The notes below the pieces were generated by a model. The model did not search any database. It saw only the letters and a list, made by a program, of their open reading frames with translations, and was not told the DNA's origin. The translations under genes were made by a program, and so were the position numbers. Below are positions 29,936 to 39,889 of a stretch of 39,889 nt of DNA, piece by piece. This DNA is from Symbiodinium natans (taxonomy: Eukaryota > Sar > Dinophyceae > Suessiales > Symbiodiniaceae). Position 1 is the stretch's first letter. Every line of letters begins with the position of its first letter. The DNA is taken from NCBI GenBank assembly GCA_905221605.1, contig CAJNDS010000665.1, positions 1-39,889 of the forward strand, in the 5' to 3' direction.

Positions 29936-31325
29936 GAGCATACGTAATATGTATATGTATATATGTATATATATATATATATGAGCCTGAGACCTTTCGG
30001 GTTCTTTAAGCTTAGTGTTTACAAAGCAATTTTAAAAAATAAGTATAAATCTGGTCTAATATTAATATCTATGATATGTAAAGACATCTGCCGAGCTCAT
30101 AAGAGCATGCATGCTTTCAAATAAAACTTTTAAATCTTTCAAATTAAACCCTACACTCTACACTAGAAACTCCTTTTTTTCCGACTCTCTGCGAGCTAGT
30201 TGCGATCATGCCTAATCTCTGCCCTGCACACATCATAGCACGACTTTTAACAAAGATTCAGGGTTAGAGTTTAAGTCTACCGTTAACCTGAAGCCCTAAA
30301 CCCTCAGAGTAGTGTAACGTTTAAGACTAACAATTCCAACAAGTGAATGAGGCAGGTCAGAGATCAGCAAGCACATGTAAAAAAATGCCGGCCGTGCAAT
30401 GTCTAGCCTCTACTTTCAAATCATCTAGCGCTTAGGGTTTAAGGTTCAAAGATTAGGGATAAGGGGTAAAGGTTTAGGGCCCAAGGCTAACCCTAAATCC
30501 TAAACTCTCTAAACTCTAAACACAAATCTGCCCCAATAAAAGTAAAGGGAAGAACTACGGCACCATAAGCACTAGTATTGTTAACATGTGCTTCGAGCAT
30601 TATCTGCTAATGAGTCATGATGTTTTCTTGTTTGTTTATTTGCAAATTTTTCATGTCAAGCGTACAGCAGGTCTTGGGCGACAACGGTGAGATTCTTAGA
30701 CTCGCGTCTGCTTTGCTTGTAGTTGCATATAGTGTTGTTTCGACGAGGCTCTCTGATTGCCGGCGACCAGAATGCTCTTCCTGCCGAAGTTCAGGCGCCA
30801 TGATTTAGACGCATTCTTAAGAATTTATTCGTTTATGTCTCGTAAATCATGTTATCTTTACGGCTATGATTGCTGAAATGATGATAAATGAGCTATGGCC
30901 ACAAGTGTCGAATATATGTACAACTTTAATTAGTTAATTCAAGAAATATCTAAATGTAAGCACACAGATGTACATGTACAAAGCAATCTGATCCATGACT
31001 TTGTCGTGCATTTTTATTCAATTGTTGCGCAAACATTCTCATAAGCTCATGGGGCTTGCAGACGCTTGCTTGGCAGGAGGAACAAGAGATCGTCCAGACC
31101 TTAATTTTGCTTGACCGATTCATTTTTTTAAGCTATTCAGATTCTTTCAGGCAGTCGGCGTTCCATTTATGTGGCTTGGCCGGGCGCTTAAACTCACAGC
31201 AAAAAAATCTAGGTTGTTTCTGTATAACACTCAAGAGTCTGGGTCGAGTGGGATGCCCAATTCCTGATGGCTCAGAACGAGGCTCCAACTTGCTTATTTT
31301 GTTACTTATTTTTTTCATTGCCTTC
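29936..31325. other. Mostly unique AT-rich sequence, no supported gene
   Basis: It opens with a small TATATG microsatellite (29945-29982) and carries weak telomere-like words near 30150, 30290 and 30435-30515. Frames of about 60-65 codons overlap on both strands at 30610-30805 without a recognisable product. Confidence 0.5.
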
Positions 31326-31328
31326 TCA

Positions 31329-31456
31329 GGTGGTACTCCTGACCGCTGGCACGGAGGAGTATTGCGCACCACACGGCTCCACCGGGCTTCATCGCCCGGT
31401 GGAACCGCGCGCGAAATCATCATAACAGGCGCTGGGTCCTGGATATCGCGTGATTA
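31329..31456. other. Segment with nested hairpin potential
   Basis: GTGGT..ACTCCT pairs with AGGAGT..ACCAC (31331-31373). It is followed by a perfect 9-bp stem CCACCGGGC/GCCCGGTGG (31379-31402). AACAGGCGCTG (31424) also has a reverse complement at ~31558. Could be a structured RNA; no family recognised. Confidence 0.3.
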
Positions 31457-32290
31457 GAATCTGAACTTGTTATGTTGTTTCTGCACTACAAAGACAATTA
31501 TGTATTTATATAGTTTCTTCTGATTCTTTCATACACACTGGGCCCAGCGCAGATGATCAGCGCCTGTTCGAAACCTCGCATTCTTTTGCCTAGAACAATA
31601 TATAATAAATCTAACTATTATCCACACTAGCACTGACTTTAATGTAAGTAGATCGCGTGTAGATACAAACAAATAGTGTCGTTTGAGTTTTTAAAAAAAA
31701 CAACATAAATAAAGTTTGCCTGGGTTTATCAGACAAAAAAACGCCATAAACAACATCTACCTGGATCTACGCGGTGCTGTTCAGTCGTGTTATTTGAGAA
31801 AACACCATGGAAAAATTTTGCTTGGATCTAACCGTGTTGTTTTCTTACTGAACACATCGCGTGTAAATACAGGCATTTGTCGTCCTTCAAACTTTTAGAA
31901 ACAACACCATGATTCAAGTTTGCCTATGTTTATCAGACAAAAAAACATCATGAGCCAAAAAACTAGATCTACGCGACGCTGCTTTCCACATTTTCGTGGC
32001 GTGTTTTTTTTTCATTTAAAGTAGTGCATTGCTTGCGATTTGTTATCTAGCCACACAAAACGAAATAAACACTCATAGGCTTGCAGAATAAAAATCACTG
32101 TTGATGGAATTATATAGAAAAAACTGACGTCCTGCTGTGTACAGATCATGTCTTCACAAATATATCTAGATGTGTAAAACAAAGAAAAATATTGCAACCG
32201 CCTTTCTTAAGATCTAGTGCGTTTGAATATATAGTCAACACATATATGTGTATAGTTGAAGTAGAAATACATAGCATTCAAGTGTGTGAC
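31457..32290. repeat. AT-rich spacer with a ~200-bp spaced direct repeat
   Basis: GTTTATCAGACAAAAAAAC occurs at ~31724 and ~31929, each followed by a GGATCTACGCG or AGATCTACGCG word (also at ~31822 in part). No gene seen. Confidence 0.5.
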
Positions 32291-32640
32291 TTGGAGCCCT
32301 TCGACGACAGCAGTTCAATGTAAGCACAGCCGAAGGGCGTGTGTCACCCGGAAACAAGATGCATCGAGCCCTAAACCCTAACCCCAAACCCTTAAACCTT
32401 AACTCTGAAAGCTTTTGAAAAAAGACAGCGGTGTCCCTGGGAAACTAGCATTCAGGCGCGCGACCTGAAGCAATGCGACGGCGCAGTTCAATGTAAGCAC
32501 AGCTGGAAGGCGTGTGACATCCGGAACCTCAATGCCTCGGGCCCTAAACCCTAAACTCTTGGCTACGTGTGAATAAACTCTAAAATCTCCACCCTCAATT
32601 CTCAACCTTAAACTCTCGACCCTAAACCTTAAACCCTCGT
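32291..32640. repeat. Two ~110-bp direct repeats ending in telomere-like words
   Basis: AGTTCAATGTAAGCACAGC occurs at ~32311 and ~32486, each followed by AAGG(G)CGTGTG, a CCGGAA word and GCCCTAAACCCT. The copies are about 175 bp apart. Confidence 0.65.
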
Positions 32641-32758
32641 TTTACTCGCCCATCGTACTTCCTCCACTTCCTCAACTCTCCACTCACCCCTCATCCACAT
32701 CCCCGCCCCTTCCCATCTCTCCATCTATTTCTATCACTTTACAACCATACTAAATGAT

Positions 32759-32878
32759 TTCAACCGCCGTCGGAGGCCGAGCCGTGTAGTGAAGCTCGGG
32801 GGATTGCTAAACGGGAGAGGGGGAAGCGGAAGGGCCTGTTACCTGCATATACCCCTCTCCCGGCCCGCGGCGGTTGAA
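32759..32878. other. Cloverleaf-like inverted-repeat cluster, possible structured RNA
   Basis: The outer arms TTCAACCGCCG (32759-32769) and CGGCGGTTGAA (32868-32878) enclose two hairpins: CCGAGC/GCTCGG (~32777-32799) and CGGGAGAGGGG (32812-32822) with CCCCTCTCCCG (32852-32862). It does not fit tRNA, and I see no hammerhead core. It could equally be a small inverted-repeat transposon. Confidence 0.35.
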
Positions 32879-33600
32879 GTCTGTACTTATATATAATTGC
32901 CTATGTGTGAAAAATGTTCCAAGGTCCTTACCATCCCTCCTTCACCCCACCTGTCAATCATTGTTAATGATTTTGTCTGTGGCTATGGCTATGTGCGTGA
33001 GCGTTGTAGGAACAATCTGGGCCTCACAAAGGTATAGTAACAATTCTCTGGCAGCACTATCAATGAGCCAGGGGTTCGGGGAAGCAGAGCGGCGCTTCGG
33101 CAAGAGCAAGCTTCCGCGAGTGCTGCAGCCACATGCGCATCTCGTTAGCTGACTGCTGTGATTGGCTATACTATGGAGTTGGAGCTACCGCGGTGTTACT
33201 AAGCACCGAATGCCTGGCAATGGCTTTCTGATCGTTTAGGAATATTGTCGGGAAGAGAGGGCGAAAGCAGGCAAGGAGACGTATATAAGCTGTTCATGAC
33301 TCACCGGTAAGGTGATGCTTCTCCCGACGCCGCCGCGTGTGCCGCCTCCGGCGCAGGCACGCAGTGTCAGTGTCAGCAGGATCATTCTGATGCCTCTGTA
33401 AAAATGTTGACTCAGATAATTCCAATTGTCCATAGAGACAAAGTGGATGAGCGTGTCGCTCTCTGCGTGAGTTCGTTCAGGTGTTTCTCAAGATTGACAT
33501 CACGATAACCTTTCATCAGGTAGCAGAGAAGAAAGACGAGAAGAAGCACTGCACGTGGCAACGCCCGGTCAGCTTCTCAGTGAAGTAAGTTTCCATGCTC
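32879..33600. other. Unique sequence, no supported gene
   Basis: Near-normal base composition between repeat fields. A TATA-like GTATATAAG occurs at ~33281. Frames of 65-92 codons have no recognisable product. A GC-rich patch lies near 33325-33362. Confidence 0.4.
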
Positions 33601-34789
33601 CGAGGGTTATTTAAATAATTTACTTCAACTGAATTAAAAAATAAAAGAAACTAAAACTTAAACAATTTAAAAAAATCTGGAAGGCCGAGACCCCTGATTT
33701 TCTAAATAATTAAATAATTTAAGTAATTTACGTATGAATAATTATTTAAATTACTTTATTTTTTAATTCGATTGAATGAAACTATTTAAATAATTGAACT
33801 ATTTCGATACTTAAATTGTTTAAACTTTTTAAACTAAATTTCGATACTTAAATTATTTAACTTATTTGATTCACTCGAAGGCCGAGACCCCTGATTGATT
33901 CAAACACATAAATAATTTAGAAATTTCAAGATGGAAAATTATTGAAATTATTTTATTATTTAATTCGACTGAATTAAATTATTTGAATATTTTACATAAG
34001 TTTAGATACTTAAATTATTTAAATTATTCAATTCAGTTGAACAAATTAAATAATTTAAATAATTCTGGAAGGGCGAGGCCCCTGGTTCATGAAAATCCTT
34101 AAACAATTTAAGGATGGAAACTTATTTAAATTATTTTAGTATTTACTTCGATTGATTTAAATTTTTTGAATAATTTAAATAAATTTGGATACTTAAATTA
34201 TATAAAGTATTTAATTCAGTCGAATTGAATAATAAATTATTTTAACAAATTTAAATAATTTAAATATTTTCAATAATTTAAATTGCAATTCTGGGAGGCC
34301 GAGACCCCTGATTCATTTAGGTACTTAAATAATTTAGATAATTTAAGGATGGAAAATTAACAATGTAAATTATTTTAGTATTTACTTCGATGGGTTTAAA
34401 TTTTCTAAATAATTTAAATAAATTTGGATACTTAAATATTCAAATTATTTGATTCAGTCGAATTACAAAATACAATAATTTTCAAAATTCAACTAATTTC
34501 AACAACTTAAATAATTTCAATAATTCTGGGAGGCCGAGGCCCCTGATTCATGTAAATAGTTGAACAATTTAAATAATTTGAGGATGGAAAATTTCTTTCT
34601 TTAAACTATATTATTACTTCTATCTCGGTTGAATTAAATTCTTTAAATAAGTTAAACAAATTTCGATACTTAAATTATTTAAATTATTTATTACTCATAC
34701 TTAAATTATTTCAATTATTTGATTATCTAAATAAACCAGGGGTCTCGGCCTCCCAGATTTATTTAAACTATTTAAATTATTTAAACTAT
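33601..34789. repeat. AT-rich repeat field with GGCCGAGACCCCTGAT boxes
   Basis: AAATAATTTAAATAATT-type sequence is divided by a GC-rich box at about 33683, 33882, 34071, 34296 and 34534, i.e. at ~190-240-bp steps. One inverted box (ATCAGGGGTCTCGGCC-like) sits at ~34737, just before the gap. Confidence 0.85.
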
Positions 34790-34889
34790 NNNNNNNNNNN
34801 NNNNNNNNNNNNNNNNNNNNNNNNNNNNNNNNNNNNNNNNNNNNNNNNNNNNNNNNNNNNNNNNNNNNNNNNNNNNNNNNNNNNNNNNN
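34790..34889. other. Assembly gap (100 N)
   Basis: Exactly 100 N, so a placeholder length. It lies between the AT-rich field and a TATATG microsatellite; continuity across it is not shown by sequence. Confidence 1.
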
Positions 34890-35103
34890 TGTATATATGT
34901 ATATATGTATATATGTATATATGTATATATGTATATATGTATATATGTATATATGTATATGTGTATATGTGTATATGTGTATATATGTATATATGTATAT
35001 ATGTATATATGTATATATGTATATATGTATATATGTATATATGTATATATGTATATATGTATATATGTATATATGTATATATGTATATATGTATATATGT
35101 ATG
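34890..35103. repeat. (TATATG)n-type microsatellite
   Basis: GTATATATGTATATAT repeats with a short GTATATGTGTAT variant inside. Open in all frames, not coding. Confidence 0.95.
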
Positions 35104-35135
35104 CTCACCCCCCCCAATGGACCCACCGCGGATGG
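35104..35135. repeat. CCAATGGACCCACCGCGG box beside TATATG repeat
   Basis: C-run followed by CCAATGGACCCACCGCGG. The same box, inverted, borders another TATATG run at 37325-37350. Confidence 0.75.
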
Positions 35136-35204
35136 CAGCCGAGTCCTAGCCAGATCAAGGCAAAAAAACAACAAAACAAGAAACTAACAAAAACCAACAA
35201 ACCA

Positions 35205-35750
35205 AAAAAATCCAAAAAACCAAAAAAACCAAAAAAACCAAAAAAACCATCTTTTCCAAAACTATGGGGCTGGGGCCTCCAAAAGATGGTTTTTTTGGTT
35301 TTCTCGAGAAAAAGATGGTTTTTTTGGTTCGAAACCATCTTTTTCTCGAGAAAAAGATGGTTTTTGAGCAGCCGCTCTTCTAAAAACCATCTTTTTCTCG
35401 AGAAAAAGATGGTTTTACCAGGAGAAGACCTCCAAAAACCATCTTTTTCTCGAGAAAAAGATGGTTTTACCAGGACAAGACCTCCGAAAACCATCTTTTT
35501 CTCGAGAAAAAGATGGTTTTTCCAGGGTAAGATCTCTAAAAACCATCTTTTTCTCGAGAAAAAGATGGTTTTTCGAAGAGCGGCTGCTCAAAAACCATCT
35601 TTTTCTCGAGAAAAAGATGGTTTCGAACCAAAAAAACCATCTTTTTCTCGAGAAAACCAAAAAAACCATCTTTTGGAGGCCCCAGCCCCATAGTTTTGGA
35701 AAAGATGGTTTTTTTGGTTTTTTTGGTTTTTTTGGTTTTCTCGAGAAAAA
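35205..35750. repeat. Approximately 540-bp palindrome made of CTCGAG-centred palindromes
   Basis: The two halves mirror each other around ~35477: GAGCAGCCGCTCTTC at 35366-35380 against its complement at 35575-35589, and the CTATGGGGCTGGGGCCTCC block ending at 35280 against one starting at 35675. Within it CTTTTTCTCGAGAAAAAG, itself a perfect palindrome, recurs about seven times with two half copies. Confidence 0.9.
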
Positions 35751-35759
35751 GATGGTTAA

Positions 35760-37170
35760 GTTTTAGGGGTTTAAGCCTCATGCACTACAGGGTTATAAGG
35801 TTCTAATCCTATAGGTATTGCCTTAACCTTTAACCCTAAACCTTTAACTTTAAACCCTGCAGGGTTAACCCCGTGAGAAATTTAGAGATAGACCCCGAAA
35901 AGACCCTAAACCTTCTTACAGGGTGTAATGGTTTAAAAACCGATAGGACATGTATACCTTCAGCGCCTGTAGGGTTCAAGCCTTTGAACGTGCTAGACCC
36001 CTATAGGGTGCTAAGGTTCTGACCCTAAAGGGTTTAGGATTAAGGCTTAAATGCCCTCTAGGTTTAAATGCCTAAGTCTTAAACCCCAAACCTTTAAACC
36101 TTCATCCTATGGGGTTTGAAGGTCAAGGGTTTAGGCTTGATTGCCGAGGGCTTTAGGGTCCTGACCCTAGAGGGTTTAGGGTTAAGGAATAGATGCGTAA
36201 ACCTTAAACCCTTAAGGTTTAAACTCTATGGGCTTAGGGGGCTTAGGTTCTTTTAAACCCTAAGCCTTTAAACCTTCACACTACAGAGTTTAGAGGTGTT
36301 AAGGGTGACAACTTGATTACATACTTAGCTTTAAATGCCTGAATCTTAAACCCCAAACCTTTAAACCTTAACCCTATAGGGTTTAAAGGTTAAGGGCTTA
36401 GTGTTAATCGCTGTCTTAGGTTTAAATGTCTGAATCTTAAACCCTAAAACTTTAAACCTTCACCCTATAGGGTTTAAAGGTTAAGGGTTTAGGTTGAATC
36501 GTCAGCTTGGATTTAAATGTCTAAGTAAAGAATCCTAAACCTTTAAATCTCATCCCTATGGGGTTTAAGGTTAAGGGTTCAATATGAACTGCCGGCATAG
36601 GTCTAAATACCTAAACCTTAAACTTAAACCCTAAACCTTTAAATATCTTAACCCTATAGGGTTTAAAGGTTAGAGGCTTAGCGTAAATTGCCGGAATAGG
36701 TTTAAATGCCTAAATCTTAAGCCCGAAACCTTTAAACCTTAGCCCAACAGGGTTTAAAGGTTAAGGGTTTAAAATTAGTTGCAGGCTTAATTAGGTTTAA
36801 ATGCCTACATCTTATATCCTAAACCTTTAAAAATCTTAACCCTATAGGGTTTAAAGGTTAAGGGCTTGGCTACAGGTTTAAATGGCTAAATATTAAACCC
36901 TAAGCCTCTAAACTTTAACCCTACAGGGTTTAAAGGTTAAGGGTTTAAAATTAGTTGCAGGCTTAGGTTTAAATGCCTACATCTTAAACCCTAAACCTGT
37001 AAAAATCTCAACCCGATAGAATTTAAAGGTTAAGGGCTTAGCTTTAATTACCGGCATAGGTTCAAATGCCTAAATCTTAAACCCTTAACCTTTAAACCTT
37101 AACCCTACAGGGTTTAGAGTTAAAGGTTAAGGTTTTTTTTTTGCAGGCTTAGGTTTAAATGCCTAGATCT
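35760..37170. repeat. ~90-bp degenerate telomere-related tandem array
   Basis: From ~36370 units of about 83-99 bp recur. Each has CTATAGGGTTTAAAGGTTAAGGG, then GGTTTAAATGCCTAAATC, then AACCCTAAACCTTTAAACC (words quoted apart). The first 600 bp are more diverged. The two halves of each unit are partly complementary. Confidence 0.75.
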
Positions 37171-37324
37171 TAAATTATAAACAAAAGCCAACAGAAAGAA
37201 AAACCCTCCGTGCGTGTGTGAGAGGGTGAATTAAGGAATACAGTCAAAAATCCGGTCACCGGAAAATCACCAGACAGCATAGGTTTTATCGGTATTTGCG
37301 GTACTTTTGCAAAGATCAAGGCCC

Positions 37325-37380
37325 GCGGTGGGTCCATTGGGGGGGGGTGACCATATGTATATATGTATATATGTATATTG
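37325..37380. repeat. Inverted CCGCGGTGGGTCCATTGG box with ATATGTATAT repeat
   Basis: Reverse complement of the box at 35104-35135, again directly joined to an ATATGTATAT run. Suggests one dispersed repeat family present in both orientations. Confidence 0.75.
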
Positions 37381-37800
37381 TGGGACAAGTTGTAAATTGT
37401 GGGGCCCTCCTTGCTGCATGAACCTGCTGTAGAACGCTATCAAGTCTCTGAACTGCTAGCCATGTGGAGCCGAGGTATGCCGCCGTCCTGTCCGTGTGTT
37501 CCCAGGCCAAACTCTCCCTGGCGAGTTTCGCAAGTACGGTCTTGTTCCTGGCAGCCAAGAGCTTGGGAGAGAAGGCTTTCCGCATCGCTGGGCCTGAGCT
37601 CTCCTCCCCTGCTGCTGTGTCGGCTCAGGATGTGAGTTGTTGCTGAGGATGTGAGAGTTATTATGCCGTGATGACATGCGTTTGAAGCGCCATGGGCTCG
37701 CGCGCAAGCAGCCCACAGGACTACTCCGTCCAGATCCATCCTACGCCTGAGGCACCCCACCTGTCTAAAAGCCAACGCGAAGGTGTTTCCTTTTAGTTGT
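37381..37800. other. Unique sequence, no supported gene
   Basis: Frames of 60-110 codons overlap on both strands (37399-37775) without recognisable motif or splice-consistent continuation. I leave it uncalled. Confidence 0.4.
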
Positions 37801-37804
37801 TTAA

Positions 37805-38870
37805 GTTGAGGGTTTAGGGTTTAGGGTTTAGGGTTTACGTTAAGAAGGGTTCAGGGTTTAATCGGTTCCCCAAGCCTAGAAAGACCCTAAACACACGTAA
37901 TTCCGTAAACAGGGACGCTTCTTACTTATTGGGGATGTTTTCCAAGAGAGTGACCGAAAAAGCCTGCTGCACATTCGTGTTTATTCAGAGCAACTCCAGC
38001 AATGTAGGGTCAATTCCTTAACAAGAACAATATTGGGTATCTCTTCCGCCCATGGTCTTTGCAAGGTGGTTGCTCAAGGCGGAAGCGCGAAAAGTGAGTT
38101 TACTTGGAGGTTCCTCATTTAGGGTTTAGGGTTTAGGGTTTAGGTTTAGGGTTTAGAGTTTAGGGGTACTTATTAACCAGTACCTTTAACACCCACTTCT
38201 AAGCCCCTGAAGAGCCCTAAGATGGTCAAAAGTACAGTTAGAAGTACATTTACCCTAAACCCTAAACCGTAAGCCCTTATAAGTACAGCCACAGTTGGTT
38301 CACAAATTCCATGAACCTCCAAGTAGGGTTTCTGGCAGGATCCGCCGCTGCCACATCACTTAGCTGCGGCGCTGTCAGACGGTGAAGAGTCGCAGATAGA
38401 GGACAATGGGCAGAAAGCGCCGGAGGTTTAGGGTTTAGGGCTTAGGGTTTGGGGTTTGGGGTTTAGGGTTTGGGGTTTAGGGTTGAGGGTTTTGGGGTTT
38501 AGGGTTGAGGGTTTTGGGGTTTAGGGTTTAGGTCTACTGGGTGGAGAGCTGGGGCCTGGAACCCGGAAGGTTGATCGCGACACATGCATCGGGCAGCTGC
38601 CAACCTTTGATGCTTTGAGGGATGGACTCCTAAACCCAATGGCCCTCCACCCGATAGGTTTAGGGTTTCGGGTTTAGGGTAAACCCTGAAGCCCAGGCCC
38701 TAAACTCAAGCTCCATGGATCTCCACCCAAACCCCTAACCCCTAAACCCTAGCCCCTAAACCCTAAGCCCTAAGCCCTAAACCCTAAGCCCTAAGCCCTA
38801 AGCCCTAAGCCTTAAGCCCTAAGCCCTAAACCCTAAACCCTAAACCCTAAACCCTAAACTCTGAATCCAG
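37805..38870. repeat. Scattered telomere-like clusters, mainly TTTAGGG
   Basis: TTTAGGG clusters at 37810-37860, 38118-38165 and 38427-38532 (with GGGTTTGGGG variants), and CCCTAAA/CCCTAAG clusters at 38250-38275 and 38728-38868. Short unique spacers lie between. Confidence 0.85.
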
Positions 38871-38997
38871 GAGCTTCACCTTTCAGAGGCGACATCTTCG
38901 CGGAGCCTAGGAAAGCCCTCCCCGTGTCTGCCGAACAACTCGTTGAGCACCTCAACGGGCTCCTCTCTTCGGGACTTGGTGGGGCTCCTTGGGTCAA

Positions 38998-39125
38998 AGG
39001 GTTTAGGGTTTAGGGTTTAGGGTTTAGGGTTTAGGGTTTAGGGTTTAGGGTTTAGGGTTTAGGGTTTAGGGTTTAGGGTTTAGGGTTTAGGGTTTAGGGT
39101 TTAGGGTTTAGGGTTTAGGGTTTAG
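38998..39125. repeat. (TTTAGGG)n array, about 18 units
   Basis: Clean heptamers, G-rich strand on the plus strand, ending in TTTAGTGCGGG. Internal, as at least 760 bp of other sequence follow. Confidence 0.95.
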
Positions 39126-39889
39126 TGCGGGATTTGGTGGGGCTCTTCAGCTGCTCTTGTTATAGAGCGTTGGGGCTTTTAGCTTTCATGTTATTTGTAC
39201 ATACGCATTCTCTGTCTCTCTGTCTCTCTCTCTCTCTCTATGTCATTGTTTTTTTGTTCTTGTTTTTGTTTTTTGTTTGTTTTTTTTTTTTTTTTTGGGG
39301 GGGGGGGGGGTGGGGGGTGGGGGTGGGGGTTAGGGCTTTCAGGGTTTTAAGGCTTCCAGGGTTGTTAGGGTGTTTACGTGCTTTTTTCTTTTTTAGTTTT
39401 TCGGGTTTTGGGGCTTCGGAGCTTCTAGGGCTTTTGGGTTTTAGTGTTTTCGGGCCTTTACGGCTTCAGGGCTTTTAGGGTTCTTAGCCTTTTTGGTTTT
39501 ATTTGTTTTTGGGGCGGGGGGGGGGGGCTTTGTTGGGTTTTAGAGCGTTCGGGGTTTAGGGGTTAGGGCTTGGGGCTACACAGGCCGACAGACATGATTC
39601 AAGGGACGAGAGAGGAACCCTTATTAGGGGGTTATTTAGGGGCTACTTAGGCATACAGGGGCCCATATAAGGAGATGAAGGGTTTTTTCAAGGGGTCCCT
39701 CCTTATACCCCTTAGGTGATGCTCTTTGAATGGGTTCTCTAAGAGCTGCCAAGGAGCGATGACAGCTCCTTCAACCGGTCGTTGACTGCCAGTGAGAGGC
39801 ACAACTCCCGCAGATACTCCGAGGTAGGAGAGCTCGTCTAAAAACAAGAACTGTGCCGGACCCCTTCTTCTTGTACAGGGGCCTGGTGT
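39126..39889. other. Low-complexity T/G/CT-rich tail, no supported gene
   Basis: CT microsatellite (39208-39240), T runs, a G run (39297-39330) and many AGGGCTTTT / GGGTTTT words derived from the telomere motif. The last 290 bp are unique; a 66-codon minus-strand frame there has no recognisable product. Confidence 0.5.

Noticed and set aside
32759-32878. tRNA gene
   Set aside because: Stem sizes and loops do not fit, and there is no GTTCGA-type T loop or acceptor arrangement.
34897-35781. 262-codon plus-strand frame and its minus-strand mirror
   Set aside because: The frame runs from a TATATG microsatellite into the giant palindrome, and both strands give nearly the same product.
37399-37775. 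Overlapping frames of 60-111 codons on both strands
   Set aside because: No motif, no splice-consistent neighbour and equal openness on both strands.
39125-39478. 117-codon frame at the right end
   Set aside because: Composed of CT, T-run and G-run low-complexity sequence and telomere-derived words.

Overview
The window looks like nuclear DNA of a eukaryote, most probably a dinoflagellate and perhaps of the Symbiodiniaceae. The reasons are long arrays of the CCCTAAA/TTTAGGG telomere heptamer, a gene with GC-AG as well as GT-AG introns and G at the exon boundary, and a transposase whose sequence style I recall from dinoflagellate genomes. That placement is inference. No bacterial operon, Shine-Dalgarno site, rRNA or tRNA was found.

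Region 1 (1-9643, minus strand) is the main coding content. I read it as one very large mobile-element gene of about 3,100 codons inside the window, running off the left edge. In transcription order it has two F-box / SPRY-like / RING-like zinc modules, a RecB/Cas4-type PD-(D/E)XK nuclease, a twice-repeated 160-residue unit, a linker holding a copied piece of the helicase, a D5-like SF3 helicase, an OTU-like cysteine peptidase, an acidic stretch, a C2H2 finger and the start of a DDE-type transposase. Four introns inferred by phase and homology join every block in frame. Two defects remain: a one-base shift at a 9-A run, and two in-frame stops that a 45-nt intron could remove. FVGGS-like or DYEGGS tags sit at most module boundaries, which suggests a polyprotein.

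Region 2 (9.6-18.5 kb) holds scattered exon-like fragments, a clean 2.43-kb head-to-tail segmental duplication (12095-16922), and a candidate small lysine-rich gene (17.8-18.5 kb, minus).

Region 3 (18.8-26.5 kb) is satellite DNA: a ~141-bp array with alternating subtypes, a 30-31-bp GC-rich array, about 4 kb of a 9-bp AT-rich repeat running in both directions, a 128-bp inverted repeat, and CA/GA/TA microsatellites.

Region 4 (26.6-39.9 kb) is subtelomere-like. Telomere-heptamer blocks in both orientations alternate with short unique stretches, AT-rich repeats, a 100-N assembly gap, a ~540-bp palindrome built of CTCGAG-centred palindromes, and a ~90-bp degenerate telomere-related array. I support no protein gene there. 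Most open frames to the right of 19 kb are by-products of repeats whose unit is a multiple of three bases.
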